Source: Actinostola sp. cb2023 (Eukaryota; Cnidaria; Anthozoa; Actiniaria; Actinostolidae). From it: a stretch of DNA of 64,000 nucleotides. The stretch covers positions 124,001-188,000 of the forward strand of contig JAUJYZ010000740.1 in the NCBI GenBank assembly GCA_033675265.1. Reading direction: 5' to 3'. The position numbers were made by a program, and so were the translations under genes. The notes under the pieces were generated by a model, which was not told the DNA's origin, ran no database searches, and saw only the letters and a program-made list of their open reading frames with translations. Shown here in pieces: positions 1-11,245 of this stretch. Within the stretch, counting starts at the first letter, position 1, and each line of letters begins with the position of its first letter.

Positions 1-1176
1 TGCCAGCTTATCACCTTTATCTAATCTGTCTTTATATTTGTCAAACAATTCCTCGGTGTACCCGAAATCCATGATCAAAGCAATATTTTTCACCGCGTTT
101 CCCTTGTCATCAATGTCGCCTGCTTCTGAGTGTAAAACTTGGCTCTGAAAAGCAAGGTTGAGCAGGGTCGGTGCTTCTTTACCGCTTTGGTGTATGTTTT
201 GTAGTTTTTCCTCAAACAGACCTTCGCTCCTCCCGATAAATGCTTGTTTCTGTAGCTGGTGATTTTGAGTGGTTGTCTGCATTTGGTAAAAGTAAATGAC
301 TCCTTTGCTGCGAAGGGGGTCTTTGACATAGCGTCTTAAGTACTCCTTGACTAGCGTTTGTTGCACAGGATCTTTCTCTTTGCTACTGAGGCCTCGGTAG
401 TACATGGAACTCCAGTGTTCATAATTTGCCCTCGCAATCTTAATTGCCGTTTCTAGATTCTCGTTAGGGTCGTATTTTTTCAGCTGGGCGCTTTCTTGTG
501 AAGCTAGAGAGAAAACACCTTGATTTGAATCGCGCTTTTCGCCGTCGAACAAAAAGTACGGTACAGATTTATTCTTGAAATTTAGTTTTCCAACATCAAC
601 TATAAGTGTTTGTACACTGGGAATCGGTGTCCGGTCGTGTGAGTAGTTCTTGCCGGCGTATCCCGAGTATCTTTCGCTTTCTGTAAGCGACGTAGAAGCA
701 AGAGATGAAAACTCTTTAGACTGTTCCCAGGTCATGGCTCGTTTCTCAGGATCGTACTTGTCGTTGGTGAGGATCTCAACGTTCACAAGCTCTTTCACTT
801 TTTTCTTTCTTGGCAATGACTGGCCTAAGTTGCCAAGGCAATTCATCGTGCGCCTTCGAATGAGCGAACTATCGTAAAGTTCAACTGAATAGCATACCTC
901 TTGAACTGGACTTGGCAGCGATTCCTCCGACGACTCAGATGGCAACGGCGAAGGTGTCGGCGGCGGTTGTATAAGATGTAATCTTGCTTGAATGTCTTGC
1001 TGTAGTTTATTGACAAGTTCGTTTAAACTCTTTTCTCGCGCGGTAACGGGATATTTGGCTGACACAAATGAAATTCGTTCCTTCAGCAACTGAGTAGTGT
1101 TGTAAATATCTTCCAAAAACAAAGCCAATTCTTGATCGTGAGACGAAAGCTCACTCGCAACAAAACTTGTCGCCAT
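1..1176 (-). CDS. N-terminal 392 residues of an unrecognised protein (runs off left edge)
   Basis: A single uninterrupted reading frame runs on the minus strand from the ATG at 1176-1174 to base 1, 392 codons without a stop or an obvious intron. The start is the first ATG after AT-rich non-coding DNA. The protein begins MATSFVASELSSHDQELALF. It has a helical, possibly coiled-coil N-terminal part (about residues 10-70), then a Pro/Ser/Glu-rich linker (about 70-95, PPPTPSPLPSESSEESLPSP), a basic patch (PRKKKVKEL), and a longer folded-looking region rich in Lys, Glu, Tyr and Gln. No signal peptide or membrane segment is apparent. I do not recognise the family and give no function. It is divergent to the SPMIP4-like ciliary gene, and a ciliary-type X-box lies 218 bp upstream of its start, so a ciliary role is conceivable but is inference only. 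The 3' end is outside the window. Confidence 0.7.
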   Translation of the reverse strand, partial: MATSFVASELSSHDQELALFLEDIYNTTQLLKERISFVSAKYPVTAREKSLNELVNKLQQDIQARLHLIQPPPTPSPLPSESSEESLPSPVQEVCYSVELYDSSLIRRRTMNCLGNLGQSLPRKKKVKELVNVEILTNDKYDPEKRAMTWEQSKEFSSLASTSLTESERYSGYAGKNYSHDRTPIPSVQTLIVDVGKLNFKNKSVPYFLFDGEKRDSNQGVFSLASQESAQLKKYDPNENLETAIKIARANYEHWSSMYYRGLSSKEKDPVQQTLVKEYLRRYVKDPLRSKGVIYFYQMQTTTQNHQLQKQAFIGRSEGLFEEKLQNIHQSGKEAPTLLNLAFQSQVLHSEAGDIDDKGNAVKNIALIMDFGYTEELFDKYKDRLDKGDKLA

Positions 1177-1393
1177 CTGAAGTGAGTTTAAAATGAAAGT
1201 TTGCTTCCTATAGAATTTCGTCAGTACAACTCAAAGATAAAACGTTTGCTGGCATTAATTCCTCAGAGACAAAGCTTTTTGCTTCAAGAGGAATGATATA
1301 ACATGCCAACCCACTCTCTCCTGCGCTTTAATCTGATCAATGATTGGTCTCTAATGCTATAATACTTGTAGTGCGGTTTTAGCTGATGTTGTT

Positions 1394-1407
1394 GTCTCCA
1401 TAGCAAC
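1394..1407. promoter_or_regulatory. Candidate RFX X-box (ciliary gene promoter motif)
   Basis: The sequence GTCTCCATAGCAAC fits the X-box consensus RYYNYY-N(1-3)-RRNRAC, with half-sites GTCTCC and AGCAAC and a 2-nt spacer. RFX factors use this motif to drive ciliary genes in animals. It lies between a divergent pair, one of which is a sperm/ciliary microtubule inner protein homologue. The consensus is degenerate, so a chance match is possible. Confidence 0.4.
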
Positions 1408-1814
1408 AGCAGTTCCTCTCTTGACTATTCGATAAGACTCTTTTATCCATAATTAACGAAGACATGTGAGTCATATAATTCATTGAATTATATTACGACT
1501 ATTCAGATAGTTGGTTGAACATTCAAGTGTACGAAGCACATGGTTAGTTAATCTACCAATTGATTTATAAACACACGTAGTCTCTATATATTTTACGTAT
1601 CTGAACTTAGTTCATTAGTCTCAAAGGTTTCAGTCGAATGCTCCTGATGAAAAACCTTTAACCAGAGCTGGAATGTCTACGATGTTTACTATGTTTATCC
1701 TGGTTACACTTCCATTTTCACACGTAGCCTTATGATCTAAAAATGTTTCATAATTAAGGGTTTGTATGGATCCATTCTATGAACAACTTATGTTTTTGTT
1801 AACTGCATTATTTC

Positions 1815-1926
1815 CTTCCTTCCTTCCTCTTTCTTAACGTACTATCTTTCTCTCTCTGTCTCTCTTTCTCTTTTTCGGCTTTCCTTCCTTCTTTCTTTCT
1901 CCCTCCCTCCCTCTCTCTCTCTCTCT
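1815..1926 (+). repeat. CT-rich (polypyrimidine) microsatellite
   Basis: An imperfect run of CTTT, CCTT and CT units on the plus strand, almost purine-free for about 110 bp. Confidence 0.8.
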
Positions 1927-2149
1927 ATCTTTCGTTGAAAACGCATCAGTGCATGAAACCGAGATTGCTCAGTAATTAGCATCGAGCAGTCATAAAACAC
2001 AATGATTCGCCTTTTAGTTTCAACCTATATCCAATTGCACATGCAGAACCCACCCCGGGACCCATCCATCCATGTACACCAGCTCATGGCTCCTATAATA
2101 TAACACGAGTGTGATTAATTATGGAGATATTTTCACGTCTTTTCAACAG

Positions 2150-3262
2150 AATACCAGACCCACATAAAGTGGATATTGGGTGAGTATTGTCAGTAATATT
2201 AGTCACTCACTTGTGTGTACTATACACTAATCAGGCTGAAGTAATTGAACTTAACATACTCATATCATTAATAACAACTAATATTCTGCAGAAATCGCTA
2301 CGTATGTCGATCGTAATTTGGTTAGCTCCACTAGCGTAGGGAGGGTGGGGAACGGAGGGGGGACTTGCTCCACTAGCGTAGGGAGGGTGGGGCACGGAGG
2401 GGGGACTTGCTCCACTAGCGTAGGGAGGGTGGAGAACGGAGGGGGGACTTGCTCCACTAGCGTAGGGAGGGTGGGGCACGGAGGGGGGACTTGCTCCACT
2501 AGCGTAGGGAGGGTGGGGCACTTGGTAGGGGGGGGGGGGGGGGGGGACTTGCTCCACTAGCGTAGGGAGGGGGTGGGGCACGGAGGGGGGACTTGCTCCA
2601 CTAGCGTAGGGAGGGTGGGGAACGGAGGGGGGACTTGCTCCACTAGCGTAGGGAGGGTGGGGCACGGAGGGGGGACTTGCTCCACTAGCGTAGGGAGGGT
2701 GGGGCACGGGGGGGGGGGGGACTTGCTCCACTAGCGTAGGGAGGGTGGGGCACGGAGGGGGGACTTGCTCCACTAGCGTAGGGAGGGTGGGGAACGGAGG
2801 GGGGACTTGCTCCACTAGGGTAGGGAGGGTGGGGCACGGAGGGGGATCTTGCTCCACTAGCGTAGGGAGGGTGGGGCACGGAGGGGGGGGGGACTTGCTC
2901 CACTAGCGTAGGGAGGGTGGGGCACGGAGGGGGGACTTGCTCCACTAGCGTAGGGAGGGGGTGGGGAACGGAGGGGGGACTTGCTCCACTAGCGTAGGGA
3001 GGGTGGGGCACGGAGGGGGGGACTTGCTCCACTAGCGTAGGGAGGGTGGGGGGGGGGGACTTGCTCCACTAGCGTAGGAGGGTGGGGCACGGGGGGGGGG
3101 GGGACTTGCTCCACACTAGCGTAGGGAGGGTGGGGTGGGGGGGGGGGGGGGGGGGGGGGGGACTTGCTCCACTAGCGTAGGGAGGGTGGGGCACGGGGGG
3201 GGGGGGCTTGCTCCACTAGCATAGGAAGGGTGCTTGCTCCACTAGCGTAGGGAGGGTGGGGC

Positions 3263-3294
<32 letters not shown>

Positions 3295-3468
3295 TGGAGG
3301 TGCCCCCTAAAATTTGCTCCGCATATGAAAAAATAAATTTGCTCCCCATAGAAGAATGGAACTAGTTTTGTGAGCAGATTTAACATAGAATGAATAAAGA
3401 TGTTTGTTTCTTTTTGTTTGTTTGTTGTTTAAAAAAATATATATATTCTGCGTAACCTCCCCGCCCCG

Positions 3469-3503
<35 letters not shown>

Positions 3504-6500
3504 TGAGTCCTTGAGTATCATTGAGTATCATTATTTCTAAGTTTAACGGCTTTTAAACAACTCTGCTTAATTTCTTCTCATTGTCCAGGAAACTTGCTAT
3601 TCAACTGAAATTCCCATCAGAGCATCCGTACTACTCACACGCTCCCCAATTCGCGGTGTTTCCAACATTTGATTCCCCTGATGACGTCAGACGAGGAAAA
3701 CAAGCCGTGATGATGTCAGCCACTCTTCCACCGACCGCAGCTGCCTCGCCACCAGACCCCGTCGTTGTTGAGAAGACCAAGGGCCATTTTGGCCGCCGGG
3801 AAGTGGTACAAGTGCAAAAAGAATCGGAGAAAGGTCCTCTTATTTGGAATGAACACAGTTATTACCAGGTGAGAGGAGTGTATACCAACCAACAGTGGGA
3901 CGCTAAAAGCGAGCGCCCCGAGGAAACTAAACCTCATTTACAACGACTGTTTCTTTGTATATTTTTTCTGACAGTTGGTGAAAGGCCCAGGGATTCAACG
4001 GCAAGTGTACTACCCGACCCCACCCTCCTCTATTCAACCGAACAGCTTGACCCGACCCCCCGAGCTGACGGTAGCTCCACGCACGGCAAATGCGCTGTAC
4101 AACCTACAGAAGTCGTACTGGAGAACGGTGTACAACCAGCAATACACCGGGAATGGACCGCAGAATATACTAAAACTAGACAACATTGAAGACGTTTACA
4201 TGAGAAGAGAAGGAAACGAACTGGTGAGTTTAGCTGAAAGTCTTTTTGCTTTGCATCTCCGTTTATTTCAGTTGTTGTTGTTGGTGGTGATTGGTTGGTT
4301 GTAGTGGTGCAGTGGTGCATGGTGATGATGGTGCAGGTGGTGATAGTGGTTGCTGTTGTTGTTGTTGGTTGGTTGGTTGTAGTGGTGCAGTGGTGCATGG
4401 TAATGATGGTGCAGGTAGTGATAATGGTTGTTGTTGTTGGTGATTGATTGGTTGTAGTGGTGCATGGTGATGATGGTGCAGGTGGTGATAGTGGTTGTTG
4501 TTGTTGTTGTTGGTGGTGGTTGTAGTGGTGCAGTGGTGTATATATGGTGATGATGGTGCAGGTGGTGATAGTGGTTGTTGTTGTTGGTGGTGATTGGTTG
4601 GTTGTAGTGGTGCATGGTGATGATGGTGAAGGTGGTGATAGTGGTTGCTGTTGTTGTTGGTGGTGGTTGGTTGTAGTGGTGCAGTGGTGTATATATGGTG
4701 ATGATGGTGCAGGTGGTGATAGTGGTTGTTGTTGTTGGTGGTGATTGGTTGGTTGTAGTGGTGCAGTGGTGCATGGTAATGATGGTGCAGGTGGTGATAA
4801 TGGTTGTTGTTGTTGGTGGTGATTGGTTGGTTGTAGTGGTGCAGTGGTGCATGGTGATGATGGTGCAGGTGGTGATGATGGTTGCTGTTGTTGTTGTTGG
4901 TGATTGGTTGGTTGTAGTGGTGCAGTGGTGCATGGTAATGATGGTGCAGGTGGTGGTAGTGGTTGCTGTTGTTGTTGGTGATTGGTTGGTTGTAGTGGTG
5001 CAGTGGTGCATGGTAATGATGGTGCAGGTGGTGATAATGGTTGTTGTTGTTGGTGGTGGTTGTTTGGTTGTAGTGGTGCAGTGGTGCATGGTAATGATGG
5101 TGCAGGTAGTGATAATGGTTGTTGTTGGTGGTGGTTGGTTGGTTGTAGTGGTGCAGTGGTGCAGTGGTGCATGGTGACGATGGTGCAGTGCAGGTGGTGA
5201 TGATGGTTGCTGTTGTTGTTGGTGATTGATTGGTTGTAGTGGTGCATGGTAATGATGGTGCAGGTGGTGATAATATATATGGATGATGGTTGTTGTTGTT
5301 GTTGTTGTGGTTGTTTGTTGTTGGTTGTAGTGGTGCAGTGGTGCATGGTGACGATGCAGTGGTGCAGTGAAGGTGGTGATGATGGTTGTTGTTGTTGTTG
5401 GTGATTGATTGGTTGTAGTGGTGCATGGTGATGCTGGTGCAGGTGGTGATAGTGGTTGCTGTTGTTGGTGGTGATTGGTTGGTTGTAGTGGTGCAGTGGT
5501 GCATGGTGATGATGGTGCAGGTGGTGATAGTGGTTGCTGTTGTTGGTGGTGATTGGTTGGTTGTAGTGGTGCAGTGGTGTATATATGGTGATGATGGTGC
5601 AGGTGGTGATAGTGGTTGTTGTTGTTGTTGGTGATTGGTTGGTTGTAGTGGTGCAGTGGTGCATGGTAATGATGGTGCAGGTGGTGATGATGGTGCTGTT
5701 GTTGTTGGTGGTGATTGGTTGGTTGTAGTGGTGCAGTGGTGCATGGTGATGATGGTGCAGGTGGTGATGATGGTTGCTGTTGTTGTTGGTGGTGATTGGT
5801 TGGTTGTTGGTGCAGTGGTTGTAGTGGTGCAGTGGTGCATGGTGATGATGGTGCAGGTGGTGATAATGGTTGTTGTTGTTGGTGGTGGTTGGTTGGTTGT
5901 AGTGGTGCAGTGGTGCATGGTAATGATGGTGCAGGTGGTGATAATGGTTGTTGTTGGTGGTGGTTGGTTGGTTGTAGTGGTGCAGTGGTGCATGGTGACG
6001 ATGGTGCAGTGCAGGTGGTGATGATGGTTGCTGTTGTTGTTGGTGATTGATTGGTTGTAGTGGTGCATGGTGATGCTGGTGCAGGTGGTGATAGTGGTTG
6101 CTGTTGTTGTTGTTGGTTGGTTGGTTGTAGTGGTGCAGTGGTGTATATATGGTGATGATGGTGCAGGTGGTGATAGTGGTTGTTGTTGTTGTTGGTGATT
6201 GGTTGGTTGTAGTGGTGCAGTGGTGCATGGTAATGATGGTGCAGGTGGTGATGATGGTTGCTGTTGTTGGTGGTGATTGGTTGGTTGTAGTGGTGCAGTG
6301 GTGCATGGTGATGATGGTGCAGGTGGTGATGATGGTTGCTGTTGTTGTTGTTGGTGATTGGTTGGTTGTAGTGGTGCAGTGGTGCATGGTGATGATGGTG
6401 CAGGTGGTGATAGTGGTTGTTGTTGTTGTTGGTGATTGGTTGGTTGTAGTGGTGCAGTGGTGCATGGTAATGATGGTGCAGGTGGTGATAATGGTTGTTG

Positions 6501-9047
6501 TTGGTGGTGATTGGTTGGTTGTAGTGGTGCAGTGGTGCATGGTAATGATGGTGCAGGTGGTGATAATGGTTGCTTTTGTTGGTGGTGGTTGGTTGGTTGT
6601 AGTGGTGCAGTGGTGCATGGTGATGATGGTGCAGTGCAGGTGGTGATGATGGTTGTTGTTGGTGGTGGTTGATTGATTGTTGTAGTGGTGCAGTGGTGCA
6701 TGGTGATGATGGTGTGGCAGTGCAGGTGGTGATGATGGTTGTTGTTGTTGGTGGTGGTGTTGGTGGTGGTTGTAGTGGTGCAGTGGTGCATGGTGACGAT
6801 GGTGCAGTGTGGTGGTGATGATGTGTTGCAGTGTTGTTGTTGCAGTGATTGATTTGTTGTAGTGGTGCATGGTGTAGTGGTGCATGTGATGATGCTGGTG
6901 CAGGTGGTGATAGTGGTTGCTGTTGTTGGTGGCGATTGGTTGGTTGTAGTGGTGCAGTGGTGTATATATGGTGATGATGGTGCAGGTGGTGATAGTGGTT
7001 GTTGTTGTTGTTGGTGATTGGTTGGTTGTAGTGGTGCAGTGGTGCATGGTAATGATGGTGCAGGTGGTGATGATGGTTGCTGTTGTTGTTGTTGGTGGTT
7101 GGTTGGTTGTAGTGGTGCAGTGGTGCATGGTGATGATGGTGCAGGTGGTGATGATGGTTGCTGTTGTTGTTGGTGGTGATTGGTTGGTTGTAGTGGTGCA
7201 GTGGTGCATGGTAATGATGGTGCAGGTGGTGATAATGGTTGTTGTTGTTGTTGGTGATTGGTTGGTTGTAGTGGTGCAGTGGTGCATGGTAATGATGGTG
7301 CAGGTGGTGATAATGGTTGTTGTTGTTGTTGGTGATTGGTTGGTTGTAGTGGTGCAGTGGTGCATGGTGATGATGGTGCAGGTGGTGATAATGGTTGCTG
7401 TTGTTGTTGGTGATTGGATGGTTGTAGTGGTGTAGTGGTGCATGGTGATGGTGCAGGTGATGATGGTGCAGGTGGTGATAGTGGTTGCTGTTGTTGGTGG
7501 CGATTGGTTGGTTGTAGTGGTGCAGTGGTGTATATATGGTGATGATGGTGCAGGTGGTGATAGTGGTGGTTGCTGTTGTTGTTGGTGATTGGATGGTTGT
7601 AGTGCAGGTGTAGTGGTGCATGGTGATGATGGTGCAGGTGGTGATAGTGGTTGTTGTTGTTGGTGATTGGATGGTTGTAGTGGTGCAGTGGTGCATGGTG
7701 ATGATGGTGCAGGTGGTGATAGTGGTTGCTGTTGTTTTTGTTGATTGGATGGTTGTAGTGGTGCAGTGGTGCATGGTGATGATGGTGCAGGTGGTGATAG
7801 TGGTTGCTGTTGTTGTTGGTGATTGGATGGTTGTAGTGGTGTAGTGGTGATGATGGTGCAGGTGGTGATAGTGGTTGCTGTTGTTGTTGGTGGTTGGATG
7901 GTTGTAGTGGTGCAGTGGTGCATGGTGATGATGGTGCAGGTGGTGATAATGGTTGTTGTTATTGTTGTGATGGTGGTTGATTGTTGTTGGCTCAGATGTT
8001 GTTGTTGTTGGTGGTGGTGGTGGTGATAATGGCGGCGATAGTGGTGCTATCAGTTGTTTGTTAATTAGTTGCTGTTGTTGTGGTGGATGCTGTACGTGGT
8101 TGTTTTTGTGGTCTTTGATGGTGGTGGTGGATAATTGTTGTTGTTGTTGTTCAGTAATATTATATTGGTGGTGGTGGTTATCAGTTTTATTACTTGTAAA
8201 GGTTTTCTTCTTCATTTGTCTGTATTATAGTTGTAGTTGCGTTGGTTGCTGTTATTATTGTATTCACTGATGATTTCGTATTTTTCTTTAACAGAAAGAG
8301 CACTTCAGAAATGAATTCACTCCACCAAGGCCTCTGGAAGGTCGACAAACAAGCGTCAGGAACACACTGAAGGTAAAGAAGAAGAAACGAATCATAGTTG
8401 GCCAGGGGACTGAACTCTGGGTAACAGATGACGAGGACGATGAAGACCAGCAACCATCCACAATCGTAAAGAAACTACACACTAGATACAGGCTAGATGC
8501 ATCGAGACAAGAAATGAAAGAACAAGTAGACGACCGCGAACCCGGTACCTACTCGGATAACGTTCATCATTTGATCAATAACGAACATATAAGTTACGAA
8601 CTCGACACGACTAAAGCAGTCAATAAGTACTACCAAGCGGCCCACCCTCCTGAGAAATCAGCCTTTTTAGCTAACTTAGAGAATTCTAAAGGTTACCAGT
8701 TCAACCAACGGCCCGCTACTGCTCCCCAACCAAACCGACCTTGCTCACCGACCATCCACAACATGCCGAGCCAGTTACACGAGCAGACAATGACAGGCTC
8801 GACAAGTAGCGATTTATACCCGAAGTGGTTCCGACAGACTTCTCGCTACGGCCCGAAGAGACTGAGTACTGCCTTGTTGGAGCTGCAGGACAGTTGGAGT
8901 CGAACCGAAGCGCACCGAAAGTTTCATGAGAAATTTCCCGAGAATGCTCCGGACATCCGACAGAAGCCCGATCTGCGAATCACGACGAACGAGAGAAGAC
9001 ACGTCATTCCCGAGACTGGTGTCCATGTTTATTATTTGCATCGATAA
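2150..9047 (+). CDS. SPMIP4: SPMIP4/C7orf31-like sperm microtubule inner protein (5' exons not found)
   Basis: Exons: 2150-2179, 3589-3868, 3975-4223, 8295-9047 (stop TAA 9045-9047). All boundaries are GT-AG and phases join, giving 436 residues. Hallmarks shared with vertebrate C7orf31/SPMIP4 (from memory): FPSEHPYYSH followed by FPTFDSP in exon 2, VYYPTPPSSIQPNSL in exon 3, FTPPRPLEGR at the start of exon 4, and near the C-terminus LLELQDSWSRTEAHRKFHEK, ending HVYYLHR. The 30-nt first exon (IPDPHKVDIG) fits the residues expected just before that block. The human protein is about 590 residues, so roughly 100 N-terminal residues are not found. In mammals the protein is assigned to the lumen of sperm doublet microtubules. 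Exon 4 contains an acidic insert (TDDEDDEDQQ) after a basic stretch (KVKKKKR). Introns carry two very large tandem arrays. Confidence 0.8.
2324..3298 (+). repeat. G-rich 42-bp minisatellite, about 22 copies
   Basis: The unit is roughly GCTCCACTAGCGTAGGGAGG plus GTGGGGCACGGAGGGGGGACTT. Copies differ mainly in the length of the terminal G run, which expands to more than 20 G near 3134-3161 and 3266-3293. Each unit contains four or more G-tracts (GGGAGGGTGGGG then GGGGGG), so the non-template strand of this SPMIP4 intron carries a tandem series of potential G-quadruplexes. ORFs read from this array are repeat artefacts. Confidence 0.95.
3467..3503 (+). repeat. Poly-C run
   Basis: An almost uninterrupted C homopolymer of about 36 nt in the same intron, about 85 bp before the acceptor at 3588. 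Its length in the assembly may be unreliable. Confidence 0.9.
4263..7990 (+). repeat. Large GTT/GTG-rich minisatellite, about 78-bp unit, about 47 copies
   Basis: The recurrent unit reads GTGCATGGTGATGATGGTGC, then AGGTGGTGATAGTGGTTG, a (GTT)n block, then GGTGATTGGTTGGTTGTAGT and GGTGCAGTG. The spacing of GTGCATGGT is about 78 bp. Some units carry a TATATATGG variant, which suggests higher-order structure. The array starts about 40 bp after the exon 3 donor at 4224 and fills most of this 4.1 kb intron. The plus strand is almost free of C, so stop codons are rare and spurious ORFs of over 1000 codons appear on the minus strand. Confidence 0.95.
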
Positions 9048-11245
9048 AACTGTCATTAATGGTCGATATGTGTTGCTATAATAATCATATGGAGGCATGA
9101 TTTTCCAGAAATGAACATAAAATTCTATTTGCGGCGCTATATTCTTGCGTTCACAATAAGCACAGATGACCGAGCTTAGGTCTTGGATCACTGGGAAGCA
9201 CATAAACCGCGTTGAAATCCGTTCGCTACGTTTTTATTGGAATTCAGACATACTACGAACGCATGCATGCGCAAAACATATAGTGTGCCGGGGAGGAGAG
9301 GGGGTACCATGTGCATCGAAGAAGTGGTCTTCAGACCTGGATCACTCGTTTTCCGAATTATTTGCTCTAGAATACATTTCTTTATTAACGAATATAAAAT
9401 CGCCTAAAACAGGATCTCAGACCGCCGCACATCCATAGTACTGACGTCATCACTGGGAAAACGCTCGCTCCGACCTTGGAAATTGGTTGGAAATTTTCAA
9501 TTTCAAGATTTTGGACATTGCGCAAGGCTTGGAAATTCAATTTTTTGCAATTAGGGTGCGTTTTCCACGTGATATCGGGAGTCCCTGGCCCTCCCCCCCC
9601 CGGGAATTTCCAAGGATTTATGCAGTCTTAATTTCTCTTTGTGTAAAGTAGTCAGGAGAGGGTGCGTAGTCGGAAATATACCGTATTTTAGCTCGACCAC
9701 GTCATGCGCACATGCAGACGGTCTTGTGAATCACTGGTGCAGAAACAACTGTTTAAAAGCTTTGTCTCGTTTTATAGCCATTGATAACCGCCAACCGTAC
9801 TGACTACTGGTTGCCCCCTAAATTCAAGATATAGGTGTTCCCGTTCATAATTGCACAGGTAGATTCCCAGTTTTGTATAAAGGATGTTCCATGTAGTGTG
9901 GTATATTGATCGTAAATATTATAAATTATGAGCAATATTAACTTGGACTCAGTTCTGGAAAGAGTTATGAAAATTGAGACTTTCGGAAAAATTTTTTTAT
10001 TGCGACCCTTGAGCGAGCCCCAGCGAGCGAACTGCAAAACTAATTTCTCTTTGTGTTTAGTTATTCAGAATTAAATATCACCAGGGAAATATCGTTGTAC
10101 TCTGTTATCGATTCAGTTATATTCATGCGCACATGCAGACGGTCTGCTTGAATCACTGCGGAGAAGTGCATGAAACAACGCGTTTAAAAAAGTTGTTTGT
10201 CTCCGTTTGCAATGACAAAGAAAAAGCCATTGATAACTATTGCCTGCCTTTTGACTACTGGTTGCCGCGTCCAACATTGCGCACAATATATTTCAGGTGT
10301 TTATAAGAGAATACGTTTGCAGCATTTGTACTGATTCAGATTCAGATTTTATACAATTACTATGTGTCTTGAAGTAGTTCCTGCCAAAGTTTATAATTAA
10401 AAAAGATGATGTTCCATTGACCTGCAAATAGTAGTAACTAATCTAGGCAGGCCAATGGATAACAATATAACACTGATTAAGGTCGTATCGTATACTTCAA
10501 ACGTTCAGCGCACTATAAAATAGATTTCTAAAACTGTTCAGTAGTACACTAGCCTCCTAAAGCGACCCGTGTCTATAATACACGCGCTTGCAATAACTGC
10601 CTCCTATGTAACATGACAGCGGCAATCACATCTCTGTAAAAATCAACCAATCAGAATGGATATTTTCCACGGCTGAAATGGACAAGAAACGATCGCGAAA
10701 TCAAAACATTTTTTACGTACATGGAGGATTGAGGAATTTGTCTTGGTTTTCGAATTCGGAGGTCGCAATTTTTGACCTATGGTTAGCCTAGTCCTAGTAT
10801 TATTTTTGCGCGCAGTCGCGGGACTCAAATTTGAGGCTTGGGAACGAATGGTTTTGGGCTTCCTGTGGTACACGGTGATAAGTATTTTTTTTGTCTTCAT
10901 AGTTTTTCCCACCTGAGGTTTTCCTATACAATTTCAGAGTACAGCGTAGGTGTTGTCGGGATTTCCTGTTCTGACGTAGAAGTGTTCTTGATCGATCATT
11001 TGGACGTTCGACTTCCGCGTATTTCTGAAAACCTTCTGCATGCTCGATTTTCATGGAATTCTTTCTCTTTCAATTCCAACAAAACTTAAGCCTTAAATTA
11101 CTTTAATACGTCAGACGTTAAAAGTGAAACGAATTCCTCGTAAAGGGAGAGTCTGATCTCGTCACTGACTGGAACAGAACTTGAACGTGTTTACTCTAAA
11201 TCTAAACTTGGAGTTGGACATTTGATTTGTCGTTCGAGAAGCAAA
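9048..11245. other. Intergenic region between SPMIP4 and MYD88
   Basis: No supported exon. Contents: the SPMIP4 3' UTR (no clean AATAAA close by), a diverged duplicated segment (9626-9820 and 10040-10275), and the MYD88 promoter region. Short ORFs at 10643-11089 on either strand have no recognisable similarity. Confidence 0.5.
9626..10275 (+). repeat. Diverged direct repeat (two copies, about 200 bp each)
   Basis: The segment 9626-9820 recurs at 10040-10275. Shared landmarks in order: TAATTTCTCTTTGTGT, ATGCGCACATGCAGACGGTC, AATCACTG, GCCATTGATAAC, and GACTACTGGTTGCC. The second copy has small insertions. It is either an old local duplication or two copies of one interspersed repeat. Confidence 0.75.

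Larger units (their letters stand above)
1177..2149. other. Divergent intergenic region
   Basis: AT-rich DNA between the minus-strand unknown gene and the first recognised exon of the plus-strand SPMIP4-like gene. It holds the X-box candidate at 1394-1407 and a CT-rich microsatellite at 1815-1926. I searched it for the roughly 100 N-terminal residues expected of the SPMIP4-like protein and found no convincing exon. Those exons may be diverged, missing, or upstream of the window. Confidence 0.5.

Noticed and set aside
90..329. Minus-strand 79-codon ORF
   Set aside because: It is an alternative frame of the same strand as the longer 1-1176 coding frame.
650..877. Plus-strand 75-codon ORF
   Set aside because: It is antisense to the 392-codon minus-strand frame, which has much better coding character.
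2231..3032. Pro-rich ORFs on the minus strand
   Set aside because: Frames of the G-rich minisatellite, with frame changes wherever G runs vary.
4030..8215. Minus-strand ORFs of 842 to 1315 codons (Thr/His/Asn/Gln-rich)
   Set aside because: They are translations of the GTT/GTG minisatellite in several overlapping frames. The true SPMIP4 exons lie outside the array on the plus strand.
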